This document shows, piece after piece, positions 15,414 through 22,273 of a DNA stretch of 22,273 nucleotides. Where the stretch lies: contig JASHWA010000580.1 of NCBI GenBank assembly GCA_030044325.1, positions 1-22,273 on the forward strand, read 5' to 3'. Position 1 is the first letter of the stretch; the number at the start of each line of letters is the position of its first letter. The stretch comes from Bryobacteraceae bacterium. GTDB taxonomy: Bacteria; Acidobacteriota; Terriglobia; Bryobacterales; Bryobacteraceae. Made by a program: the position numbers and the translations under genes. The notes under the pieces were generated by a model that did no database searches, had not been told where the DNA came from, and saw only the letters and a list, made by a program, of their open reading frames with translations.

Positions 15414-15549
15414 GTCCTGAGTTAAAAGTCCGTTGACAAAGTCCGCATTGTGCTTCGCTCGCGTGATCGCAGAACAACTGGCGAGCGGTCCGCGCCAGCC
15501 GCTCGGCTTAAGGCTGCGTGACGTCTTCAACGGACTTCTAACTCAGGAC
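15414..15549. mobile_element. Second MITE-like element, 136 bp, abutting the first
   Basis: The ends at 15414-15436 and 15527-15549 are 23-bp inverted repeats differing at one position (GTCCTGAGTTARAAGTCCGT followed by TGA). An inner stem CGAGCGG/CCGCTCG lies at 15482-15488 and 15499-15505. It starts two bases after the CTAG that closes the first element and has no coding frame of its own. Confidence 0.65.
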
Positions 15550-15600
15550 CCTGGCACGCTTAGCCTCGCGCCACCCCCTGATCCGCGCACACCCGGCGAC

Positions 15601-15626
15601 GAACCACCAACTACAAACGACGAACC
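15601..15626 (+). repeat. Short heptamer array overlapping a gene's 3' end
   Basis: GAACC is followed by three 7-base units (ACCAACT, ACAAACG, ACGAACC), matching the repeat of the large satellite at 16659-17030. The stop codon and last codons of the minus-strand membrane protein lie within it. Confidence 0.6.
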
Positions 15627-16267
15627 AAAACCCGCAAAAGCAACAACAACAGCACAATCGCCACGAGAAGTTCATAGCGCAGCGCCCCCGCCGGAAGCTC
15701 GATTCTCCGCCAGAACGCGGGAGCCTCGATCGCCTGCGGCCGGTCGGCGATGGGCGGAAACAACAGCCGCAGCAAGGACACCATCAGTGCGCCCACGCCG
15801 CTCCCCCACGCGAGCACGATTCGCGGCAGTCCCCATTCACCCAGCTTCATTTCGGCCGCGAACGCCAGGGCAATCCCCAGCATCGGCGCGAAAAGTGGTT
15901 TCAAAGGCCAGCGCTTCCGTGGATTGCTGTAAGCGTCCGCAAGAATCATCGCCGCCACCACCACCACCGGAGGGATCGCCAGCCGCACAAAACTCTCGCG
16001 GGAGACCAGAACCGACCGATCGAACGAAATCGCCGCAACTACAAACGCAACGTACAGCGTCAGCGCCTCGGCAAGCGCGATCACCGGGTCCGTAGTCCGC
16101 CGAATCCGGCTGTATATCACGCAAGGAATCGTCCGCGCGGCATCGCTTGCGAAAGCCTTCGCGCCCGGCGACCGCTCCCGCAAATCCCCCAGCACCTCTT
16201 CGCGGCACGCCGGCGGAATCAGCCATCCCGCGATTTTTTCGATCACTTCGGGCGGACCGGCGCCCAT
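15611..16267 (-). CDS. Small polytopic membrane protein paired with PadR regulator
   Basis: The start ATG at 16267 has GGAGG about eight bases upstream and overlaps the PadR gene end by 25 bases, so the two are translationally coupled. The open frame extends to 16327 without a better start. The 218-residue product begins with a soluble block (VIEKIAGWLIPPACREEVLG, then DLRERS). This resembles the prefix segment of acidobacterial permeases that sit beside PadR genes. About five membrane helices follow (e.g. ALAEALTLYVAFVVAAISF, IPPVVVVAAMILADAY, YELLVAIVLLLLLLRVLV). It lacks the MacB/FtsX permease domains, so it may be a stand-alone relative of that prefix. Its last codons are made of the heptamer repeat. 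Confidence 0.75.
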   Translation of the reverse strand: MGAGPPEVIEKIAGWLIPPACREEVLGDLRERSPGAKAFASDAARTIPCVIYSRIRRTTDPVIALAEALTLYVAFVVAAISFDRSVLVSRESFVRLAIPPVVVVAAMILADAYSNPRKRWPLKPLFAPMLGIALAFAAEMKLGEWGLPRIVLAWGSGVGALMVSLLRLLFPPIADRPQAIEAPAFWRRIELPAGALRYELLVAIVLLLLLLRVLVRRL

Positions 16268-16617
16268 TTCGGACGCCTCCGCGGTCCTTCCCCGAGATTT
16301 CCCCAAATCTCGGAAACCGCTTCCCACACCCGCCGCGCCGTTTCAGCCGAATCCTGAAGCGCACGCTCGCCCAGCGCTTCGAGCTTGTAAAACCGCTTCG
16401 CCCGCCCTCCCCGCTCCGGCGTCGGATCGGAAAGCCACGACTTCACAAAGCCCTTGTCTTCCAACCGGTCAAGGGTAACGTAAACCGCGCCCGGCGAAAT
16501 ATTCTTCGGCGCGGCCAGCTCCGCGGCTTTCTCGTGAATGGTCACGCCATAAGCGTCATCCCGCAAACTGAGAATCGCCGTAAGAACGATCTGCTCGAAC
16601 TGGCCGACCGAATCCAT
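16243..16617 (-). CDS. PadR-family transcriptional regulator
   Basis: The 124-residue protein has the PadR winged helix. It opens FEQIVLTAILSLRDDAYGVT, then shows the recognition helix and wing (ISPGAVYVTLDRLEDKGFVK, RAKRFYKLEALGERALQ). PadR proteins are dimeric repressors, often of the adjacent membrane or transport gene. Here that partner is the overlapping gene ending at 15611. ACTAACAGT (16621-16629), a small palindrome over the -10 region, could be an operator for self-regulation. No ribosome site is seen before the ATG. Confidence 0.92.
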   Translation of the reverse strand: MDSVGQFEQIVLTAILSLRDDAYGVTIHEKAAELAAPKNISPGAVYVTLDRLEDKGFVKSWLSDPTPERGGRAKRFYKLEALGERALQDSAETARRVWEAVSEIWGNLGEGPRRRPKWAPVRPK

Positions 16618-16632
16618 TTAACTAACAGTGTA
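16618..16632 (-). promoter_or_regulatory. -10-like box directly before the padR-type gene
   Basis: TACACT (16632-16627, minus strand) is followed nine bases later by the ATG at 16617. A transcript would have a leader of only two or three bases. The box overlaps the small palindrome ACTAACAGT. Confidence 0.4.
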
Positions 16633-16658
16633 TGGGAAATGGGATTGAACGTCAAGCC

Positions 16659-17030
16659 GGTTCATGGTTCGTGGTTCTTCGGTTTGTAGTTTGTGGTTTG
16701 TAGTTTGTCGTCGGGAATGCGTCAACGGCCGCTCGCGCACAGCCGACGACGAACCACCAACCACAAACCACGAACTCGGGCGTGCGTCAACGGCCGCTCA
16801 CGCACAGCCGACGACGAACCACAAACTCGGGCGTGCATCAACGGCCCGCTCACGCACAGCCGACGACGAACCGCCAACCACAAACCGCAAACCACAAACC
16901 ACGAACCACCAACTCGGGCGTGCATCAACGGCCGCTCACGCACAGCCGACGACGAACCGCCAACCACAAACCACAAACCGCAACCCGCAACCCACAACCC
17001 ACCAAACCACGAACCACGCACCGCCAACCG
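16659..17030. repeat. Composite satellite: four 44-45 bp modules phased by a 7-bp repeat
   Basis: Four modules (16712-16755, 16777-16820, 16828-16872, 16915-16958) share CGGGCGTGCGTCAACGGCCG and an end CAGCCGACGACGAACC. Each of the last three holds the inner stem GTGCGT or TGCGT with ACGCA. The gaps between modules are 21, 7 and 42 bases, exact multiples of seven, filled with heptamers of type RCNAACC. The last heptamer before each module ends in ACT. After module 4 further heptamers run to 17030. Left of module 1, heptamers are inverted (GGTTCGT, GGTTTGT; 16659-16708). GTCGTCGG (16707-16714) pairs with CCGACGAC (16743-16750), so module 1 sits in a large inverted repeat. No gene is supported here. 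Confidence 0.85.
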
Positions 17031-18856
17031 TTACTTCCCGTCCACCGAAAACGCCAGCAGCACGTTCCCCGGCAACCCTCCCCACGATCCATAACCCGAC
17101 GGCACGTACACCATCCCGTCCACCACCGCCGCACCCGGACCATCCATCGATCCGCCTTTCGCCTTGAGCCCGTTCACCGTCTCGAACTCGCGCGCCGTAT
17201 CGAAATCCCACATCACTTTCCCATCCTTCGCCGAATACGCGCGAATGTGCGCGTCCACCGATCCCGAAAACACCACGCCCGGAATCGCCGTCACCGCGGC
17301 CGATTGCGCGGGACTGCAATGCGGGCGATCGCCGCAATCCGGCGCCGCCGCCGACCATATCTTCTTTCCCGTCGCCGCATCCAGCGCATACAAACCTCCG
17401 CCCACTTTCGGATTCACCACCAGCTCTTGCCCGTCCCGAACTGCGCCTGGAGAAAATCGATATCGCTCACCGCGACGTACATATTTTTTCCATCGCTCGC
17501 CGAGCCCCATTGGATCCCGCCCAGCGCGCCGCCCTTCCCCACCCGCGTCTCCCACACAACTTTGCCGTCATGATCCGGATCGAGCCCGTGCGCCACGCCC
17601 GACTTCTGGCTCACCAGCAGCACCCGTTTCCCGTTGGCCAGCTTCACCAGGATCGGCGACGCCCCGATATCGAAATCCGGCCCGTTCTCTTCCGGACAGC
17701 TCGCTCGCGACGGCCCTTGCCCGCACGCCATATTGAACGAATCGCCTTCGGTGAGCTGCGTGTCCCACACGATTTTTCCCGTGTTCATGTCGAACGCGAG
17801 AATCGCGTCGCTGGTTTTCGTCGGAGGCGATGAAAAATTATCGCCCGTGCCCGCATAAACCAGATGCTTTTCGCCATCCACGGTGGGCGCCGACCAGATG
17901 CTCGCGCCCGATGGCCCCCACATCTGCGCGCCCGCCGAATTTTTCGTCGTCGCATGCGGCTTTTCATCCACCGTGTAGGTTTTCCAGATCTGCTTCCCCG
18001 TCGCCGCATCGAGCGCAATCAACCCTCCCCGCGCCGTGCAGCACTCGTACTGCGGATTCATCGCCGGCCCTTCTTCGCCCGCCACCAGCCCGACGTACAC
18101 GCGGCCCTCGAAATACGCCGGCGCGCCCACAATCGCCGCCCGCGGATGATCGTCGATGTGCGTCTTCCACAGCAGCTCGCCGCTCGACGCATCGACAGCG
18201 TAAGCCGTCGCCCGCCGGTCGCCGAAAAACGCCACCTGCCGCGTGATTTCGCCCTTCACCGTCACCACCGTAATCGCCGTACGCACCGGCGCCGGAGTCT
18301 CCATCGACCAGTACTGGCATCCCGTCTTGGCATCGAGCGAATACACGCGCCGGTTCGCCCCCGCGATGAAAATCCGTCCGCCCACGATCACCGGCTGCGC
18401 GTTCGATGCGAACGTATTCGGAAACGCGAACGCCCATTTGAGCTTCAGATTGGGCACATCGCCCGCTTTGAGCCGCGCCACGCTCGCCGGTTCGAATCGC
18501 GTATTCGAAACATCCACGCCCCACCCGTTCCACGCGGGACCCTCCGGATGGAAGCGAGCCTTCGGGTCCGCGCACATTCCGGCATTCGTCTCCACCGCCG
18601 TGGCCTTGCCGAGAAATCCGGCGACGGTGCGCTTTTCCGCTGCCGACAATTTCGCGCCCTGCTCCTTCATCGTTCCCGATTCGAGCGCCAGCACAATATT
18701 TTCCGGCGTCATCAGCTTCAGCGCCGACGGCGCGGGCGCGCGCGTTTCCGCGGAATGATCGTGACAGGCGGCGCAGCGCGTCGCATACAGCGTGGCGCCA
18801 TCCGGCTCGGCGGCAAACGCGGCCGGCAAAAGCAACAGCGGAAGGAATCGAAGCAT
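17031..18856 (-). pseudogene. PQQ/beta-propeller cytochrome c protein, frameshifted
   Basis: The ATG at 18856 gives a signal peptide (MLRFLPLLLLPAAFAAEPDG), then haem motif CAACH (28-32). A propeller of PQQ-type repeats follows (GGLIALDAATGKQIWKT, AFDMNTGKIVWDTQL, GLDPDHDGKVVWETRVGKGG). Vicinal cysteines (272-273, QYECCTARGG) recall those near the cofactor in PQQ alcohol dehydrogenases. The frame runs off at a TGA at 17416-17414. The remaining repeats (GGGLYALDAATGKKIWSA, AYSAKDGKVMWDF) continue in another frame to 17031. The switch lies at a run of four A (17453-17456, T on the coding strand); one extra base would restore a 608-residue protein. This is a recent mutation, a sequencing or assembly indel, or slippage. 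The intact protein would be a periplasmic dehydrogenase of unknown substrate. Confidence 0.82.
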
Positions 18857-18917
18857 TCTTCGATAAACTGTATCAGAATCGTGGGACGGCCGGCCGGTTT
18901 TTGCCGGCTGTCTCAGG

Positions 18918-20141
18918 CTATCTCGCCAGCGCGACCGCCAGCACCAGCGCCCTCTGCGTCCCGACGTAATCATCCTTCGTGTCGAACGTCTCATCGAGCG
19001 CGTGCGCGCCCGTTCCGCGCCCTCCTCCGCCGATCGTGATGGCTGGAATCCCCAGATTCATCGGAACGTTCGCGTCCGTCGAACCCTCCCCCGGCGAGCC
19101 CTTGAATCCGAAAATCTTCGACACCGCCAGCGCCGTAATCACGATCGCCGAATCCGCCGGAGTGCTCCCCGGCGGACGATACCCCACCAGCTTCGGATCG
19201 GCTGAAACCGAGCCGCGCGCCGTCCATCTCCGGTTCTCTTCATTCACCGCTTCCTGAATCGCCGCCTTGAATTTCCCATGCAGCGTTTCGAGCGAATCTT
19301 TGTCCGCCGACCGCATATCCACTTCCATCCAGCACTCGAACGGAATCGCGTTCACCGAAGTCCCCCCGCCCACGCGCCCCACGTTGAACGTCGTCTTGGG
19401 ATCCTTGGGAACGTCGAAATTGTCGATCTTCGCGATCGCGCGCCCCATCGCCTGAATCGGATTCGCCATCCCGAACGCGCCGAAACTGTGCCCGCCCGGC
19501 CCTTTGAACTCGACCCGGTAACGATAGCTGCCCACGCCGGCATTGGTGATGCTCAACCCGGTCCCGTCCACCGAAATAAACTTGTCGATTTGCCCCTTCA
19601 GCGTATCGCTGAACAGCGCCTTGGTCCCCCGCAGATCGCCGAGTCCCTCCTCGCCGACATCCGCCGCGAACGTAATCGTCCCCGCCGTCTTCACATTCGC
19701 GTCATTCAGCGCCTTGATTACGCCCAGCACCACCACCAGCCCGCGGCAATCGTCGCCGATCCCCGGCCCTTTGAGCACCGTCCCGTCGCGCGTGACATGA
19801 ACGTCCGTGCCTTCCGGAAAAACCGTGTCGAGATGCGCCTGGAACAGCAGATTCGGGTGCGCCGAAGCACCCGGCCGCGTGCCGATCACGTTGCCGGTTT
19901 TGTCGATGCGCACGTCTTTGAGCCCCAGCCCCTGGAACAGCCGCTCCAGCTCCTGCGCCCGAACCTCCTCATGAAACGGCGGCGCCGCAATCTGGCAGAT
20001 GCGAATCTGCTCGTCGGTGAAATTCGCTTCGTTGCGCTTCACCGCCTCCAGCGCCGCCTGGATCGCCGGATCGTCCATAAGCCGCGAAGCGTCCTGCGCG
20101 AAAGCGGCAGCCGAAAACAATAACAGGATGGATACTCGCAT
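18918..20141 (-). CDS. Secreted M20-family metallopeptidase
   Basis: The 407-residue protein has a signal peptide (MRVSILLLFSAAAFAQ) and a complete M20 fold. Metal ligands are His103 (AHLDTVFP), the Asp of GIGDDCRG (130-131), Glu164/165 (VGEEGLGD), Asp192 (SVDGTG) and the late His of GAHALDETFD. A dimerisation lid lies between, with the GPGGHSFGAFG loop. M20 enzymes (peptidase T/CPG2-like) cleave amino-acid conjugates or small peptides with two zinc ions. The segment STDANVPMNLGIPAITIGGG is the usual end of the catalytic domain. It precedes the PQQ gene on the same strand by 61 bases. TACTCT stands eight bases before the ATG and no ribosome site is seen. Confidence 0.92.
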   Translation of the reverse strand: MRVSILLLFSAAAFAQDASRLMDDPAIQAALEAVKRNEANFTDEQIRICQIAAPPFHEEVRAQELERLFQGLGLKDVRIDKTGNVIGTRPGASAHPNLLFQAHLDTVFPEGTDVHVTRDGTVLKGPGIGDDCRGLVVVLGVIKALNDANVKTAGTITFAADVGEEGLGDLRGTKALFSDTLKGQIDKFISVDGTGLSITNAGVGSYRYRVEFKGPGGHSFGAFGMANPIQAMGRAIAKIDNFDVPKDPKTTFNVGRVGGGTSVNAIPFECWMEVDMRSADKDSLETLHGKFKAAIQEAVNEENRRWTARGSVSADPKLVGYRPPGSTPADSAIVITALAVSKIFGFKGSPGEGSTDANVPMNLGIPAITIGGGGRGTGAHALDETFDTKDDYVGTQRALVLAVALAR

Positions 20142-20179
20142 TTAACAAGAGAGTAGCAGGAGTCTCGCGAGAGCGCCGC

Positions 20180-20386
20180 TTATCCCACCAGAGCGTAATG
20201 AAAAACGGCCACGCACAACCCGATCGCGATCGAGCACACGCGTCCCTTAAAGCGCCTGGACTCGTAATCCGACCGCTCCAGGTCGAGCGCCGTGAACCGG
20301 TAGAAGCAGGCAGTACAATACGGCGTCTCTCTTGTCGAGCCGCTGTTGCATTCCGGGCAGCGTTTCATGCTTCTATGGTCATGCAT
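20180..20386 (-). CDS. Small zinc-ribbon protein with C-terminal membrane helix
   Basis: The 68-residue product has a zinc ribbon (CPEC, then CTAC after 13 residues) followed by an acidic/basic linker and one hydrophobic helix (VCSIAIGLCVAVFHYALVG). The ribbon would face the cytoplasm. Two starts are possible: 20386 (MHDHRSMKRC, with TAAGAT nine bases upstream at 20401-20396) and 20368 (MKRCPEC). Neither has a clear ribosome site. No named family is recognised. Similar small ribbon-plus-helix proteins are common, and their function is usually unknown. Confidence 0.6.
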   Translation of the reverse strand: MHDHRSMKRCPECNSGSTRETPYCTACFYRFTALDLERSDYESRRFKGRVCSIAIGLCVAVFHYALVG

Positions 20387-20446
20387 CAGGCGCCCATCTT
20401 AGAATCACCCTGGTTTCCTAATTTCCGCTGGAACGCTGGTACTAAG

Positions 20447-20488
20447 GGTGAAAAAGGGCAAGAACCCGCGCCATTGCCCTGGCGCAGT
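20447..20488 (-). repeat. Inverted copy of the GCGCCA...TGGCGC dispersed repeat
   Basis: Read on the minus strand it gives GCGCCA, a six-base loop, TGGCGC, then GGGTTCTTGCCCTTTTTCAC. This is the same order as 12906-12943, with one or two base changes. It lies between the zinc-ribbon gene and the amidohydrolase gene. Confidence 0.65.
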
Positions 20489-20557
20489 ACGATTTGAGCG
20501 GCCCCCGGCAGCGATGCCCTGGCGCCCCGAACCAGCTATTCTGAAACGCGAGACCCA

Positions 20558-21847
20558 ATGAGACTCCTGATTCCCATCCTGATCTTCGCCGCCCTTGCGC
20601 CCGCGCAAGCCCCCCAGACGGTTGCCCTGACTCACGCGACCGTCATCGACGGTACCGGCGCCCCCGCCCTCCCCGATTCCACCGTCCTCATTCGCGACGC
20701 GCGCATCACCGCGGTCTATCCCGCCTCCAGCCGTCCGCTTCCCGCCGCCGCCCGAGTCGAAGATCTGACCGGAAAATGGCTGATCCCCGGCCTCATCGAC
20801 GCCCACGTCCATATCGCCGATGAGCGCGGCGAGATCGATCATTTCCGCGACCTGCTCGGACCATTGCTTCTCGCGGGCGTGACCGGACTCCGCGATATGG
20901 CCGGCGATGCGCGCGTCCTCACGTATCTCGCCCGCGAAGCGCGCCTCGATTCTCCCGGTTGGCCCGACATTTATTACAGCGCGCTGATGGCCGGGCCCAC
21001 GTTTTTCTTCGAAGACCGGCGCGTCCCCGGCGCCTCGCGCGGCGTCCTGGCCGGCGCCGCTCCCTGGCTGCGCGCCGTCGACGAAACCACCGATATCCGC
21101 ATCGCCGTCGCCGAAGCCAAAGGAACCGGCGCAACCGGCGTCAAGCTCTACGCCAATCTCCCCGCTTCGATGGTCAAAAAGATCTCGGAAGAGGCCCATC
21201 GCCAGGGCATGCTCGTGTGGACCCACGCGACCATCTTTCCCGCCAAGCCGAGCGACGCGGTCGAAGCCGGCGCCACCACCATTTCGCACACGCCTTATCT
21301 TGTGTGGGAGGCCGCGCCGCACGTCCCCCTCGATTACCGCTCGAGAGCCCTCGAAAATTTCACGCAAATCCGCCCGGACGATCCCAAAATCCTTGCGCTG
21401 CTCGATCAGATGAAGGAGCGCGGCACCATTCTCGACGCCACTGTGCGCGTCTTCGCCGAAAATGTCCGGCGCTCGCCCGATTCCATGGGCAACGGAATCC
21501 TCCCCTGGACCTACGCCGTCACCCGTGAAGCCCACCAGCGCGGCGTGCTGGTCGACGCGGGAACCGACAGCCAGGGACTCGTCGATGTGAAAAAGCCCGA
21601 CGCCGGCCCCTCCGTGGTCGAGGAAATGGCCCTGCTGGTCGAACAGTGCGGTTTCACTCCGCAAGCCGCCATTCAGGCCGCCACGCAAGTCAACGCCATG
21701 GCCGTCGGGAAGGCTTCCGAGAAGGGAGCGATCGCGCCCGGAATGATCGCCGACCTGGTGGTGCTCAGCGCCGATCCCCTCGCCGACATCCACAACCTGC
21801 GCAAAATCGTCGAAGTCATGAAGGACGGCAAAGTTTTCCGCAAATAG
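20558..21847 (+). CDS. Secreted amidohydrolase-superfamily protein
   Basis: The 429-residue product starts with a signal peptide (MRLLIPILIFAALAPAQA). It shows the amidohydrolase layout: an N-terminal beta-sandwich (TVIDGTGAPALPDSTVLIRD), GKWLIPGLIDAHVH with metal His83 and His85, and GVKLYANL (possible bridging Lys). Further ligands are in WTHATIF, TISHTPY and DAGTDS. The closing GAIAPGMIADLVVLSADPLA returns to the sandwich. It is closest to imidazolonepropionase/prolidase-like secreted amidohydrolases; the substrate is unknown. TATTCT at 20537-20542 is a possible -10 box 15 bases before the ATG. A strong hairpin follows the stop. Confidence 0.92.
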   Translation: MRLLIPILIFAALAPAQAPQTVALTHATVIDGTGAPALPDSTVLIRDARITAVYPASSRPLPAAARVEDLTGKWLIPGLIDAHVHIADERGEIDHFRDLLGPLLLAGVTGLRDMAGDARVLTYLAREARLDSPGWPDIYYSALMAGPTFFFEDRRVPGASRGVLAGAAPWLRAVDETTDIRIAVAEAKGTGATGVKLYANLPASMVKKISEEAHRQGMLVWTHATIFPAKPSDAVEAGATTISHTPYLVWEAAPHVPLDYRSRALENFTQIRPDDPKILALLDQMKERGTILDATVRVFAENVRRSPDSMGNGILPWTYAVTREAHQRGVLVDAGTDSQGLVDVKKPDAGPSVVEEMALLVEQCGFTPQAAIQAATQVNAMAVGKASEKGAIAPGMIADLVVLSADPLADIHNLRKIVEVMKDGKVFRK

Positions 21848-21879
21848 CCCCGTCGCGTAAGCACTCCGATTCCTGGCGA

Positions 21880-21910
21880 GCGGAAAAAGGTGTCTGTCCC
21901 CTTTTTCCGC
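21880..21910 (+). terminator. Terminator-like 11-bp hairpin after the amidohydrolase gene
   Basis: GCGGAAAAAGG (21880-21890) pairs perfectly with CCTTTTTCCGC (21900-21910) around a nine-base loop, 33 bases after the stop. The T-run lies inside the stem, so it may be a bidirectional signal or a dispersed repeat. Its GGTGTCTGTCCCC centre also appears, split, at 10918-10962. Confidence 0.6.
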
Positions 21911-21939
21911 AGAACTCGAGATCCGCCGCCAACCCACAC

Positions 21940-22008
21940 CCGACGACAAACCACAAACCGCAAACCACGATCCACAACCCACGATCCACAACCCACGATC
22001 CACAACCC
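21940..22008 (+). repeat. Heptamer array with partial module end
   Basis: CCGACGAC-AAACC (21940-21952) matches the end of the 16712-16958 modules. Eight 7-base units follow (21953-22008), several alternating ACGATCC and ACAACCC. The phase is unbroken over 56 bases. Confidence 0.75.
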
Positions 22009-22075
22009 CCCTCAAAAAAGCTCCCCCATTCCTCAAACCTCTCTCCTCTCCGCCGATAAGCCTCGCGAGCATTAC

Positions 22076-22109
22076 CCGGGAAAGGATTCCCGGACCGACT
22101 TTCAAGGAG
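22076..22109 (+). promoter_or_regulatory. Flagellin leader hairpin with two CsrA-like GGA sites
   Basis: CCGGGA/TCCCGG forms a stem (22076-22093) whose six-base loop is AAGGAT, the preferred core of CsrA RNA sites. A second GGA lies in CAAGGAG (22103-22109), which is also the flagellin ribosome site. The two GGAs are 22 bases apart. Confidence 0.55.
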
Positions 22110-22118
22110 AGAAAAAAC

Positions 22119-22273
22119 GTGTTATCGATCAATACCAACATTGCCTCGCTCGATGCCCAAAATTACCTGCGCACGGACGAGAATTTCCAGAACCAGACCA
22201 TCAACGAGGTGACCTCGGGCCTCCGCATCGTCAATTCCGGCGACGACGCGGCGGGACTGGCCATCGCCAACTC
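22119..22273 (+). CDS. Flagellin, N-terminal fragment (runs off the window)
   Basis: A GTG at 22119 follows AAGGAG (22104-22109) by nine bases. The 51 codons present encode the flagellin N-terminal D0/D1 start: LSINTNIASLDAQNYLRTDE, then the INEVTSGLRIVNSGDDAAGL segment shared by all bacterial flagellins. Flagellin is exported by the flagellar type III system and polymerises into the filament. No other flagellar gene is in the window. The long leader with a hairpin suggests control at translation. The symbol could be fliC or hag; it is left blank because only the start is visible. Confidence 0.93.
   Translation, partial: MLSINTNIASLDAQNYLRTDENFQNQTINEVTSGLRIVNSGDDAAGLAIAN

Noticed and set aside
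16712..16958. A CRISPR-like array
   Set aside because: The modules are regular, but the gaps are not unique sequences. They are heptamer repeats of 7, 21 and 42 bases, and no cas gene is nearby.
16664..17573. Open frames through the satellite encoding Thr-Asn-His-Lys-rich repeats
   Set aside because: The periodic peptides follow from the heptamer DNA repeat being read in several frames equally well. There is no ribosome site, and the frames run antisense into the PQQ gene.
18893..18908. GCCGG-TTTTTG-CCGGC hairpin between the M20 and PQQ genes
   Set aside because: Only a 5-bp stem without a following T-run. In this GC-rich DNA that is too weak to call a terminator.

Overview
The window looks like a high-GC chromosomal segment of an acidobacterium, most likely of the Solibacter/Bryobacter lineage. 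This is inferred from gene content, not from a marker gene. The supporting traits are the DUF1592 + DUF1552 + secreted ankyrin gene set, a short secreted cytochrome of the photosynthetic-reaction-centre type, a PadR regulator paired with a small membrane protein, many secreted enzymes, and abundant small dispersed repeats.

Layout. Bases 1-193 hold the 5' end of a minus-strand gamma-glutamyltransferase. A tiny membrane-protein gene (268-426) follows; it has an in-frame TGA and may be a selenoprotein. Next come a VOC-fold protein (513-1064) and a secreted creatininase-like protein (1120-1950, minus). Bases 2139-9592 are a plus-strand run behind a near-consensus sigma-70 promoter: DUF1592 cytochrome-like protein, DUF1552 Tat protein, ankyrin protein, a secreted haem protein and a small dihaem cytochrome. 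Nearly all products are predicted to be exported, which suggests a periplasmic redox or degradative unit of unknown substrate. An aldo/keto reductase (9871-10854), an orphan Flp pilin (11086-11274, minus), a secreted gluzincin-type peptidase (11679-12884), a Uma2-family nuclease (12981-13595, minus) and a GAF-AAA+-Fis sigma-54 activator (13684-15219) follow.

Bases 15216-15549 contain two abutting MITE-like elements, the first inserted exactly at the activator's stop codon. A minus-strand PadR/membrane-protein pair (16617-15611) is separated from a frameshifted PQQ/cytochrome gene (18856-17031) by a composite satellite made of four 44-45 bp modules spaced by exact multiples of a 7-bp repeat. 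The M20 peptidase (18918-20141) and a zinc-ribbon membrane protein (20180-20386) lie on the minus strand. A secreted amidohydrolase (20558-21847) ends at a strong hairpin, a second heptamer array follows, and the window closes with the start of a flagellin gene whose leader carries two GGA sites arranged like a CsrA switch.

The most unusual items are the candidate selenoprotein, the heptamer-phased satellite, the flagellin leader, the stop-codon MITE, and the number of genes whose -10-like box sits only 6-11 bases before the start codon. No tRNA, rRNA, CRISPR array or intact transposase gene was seen.
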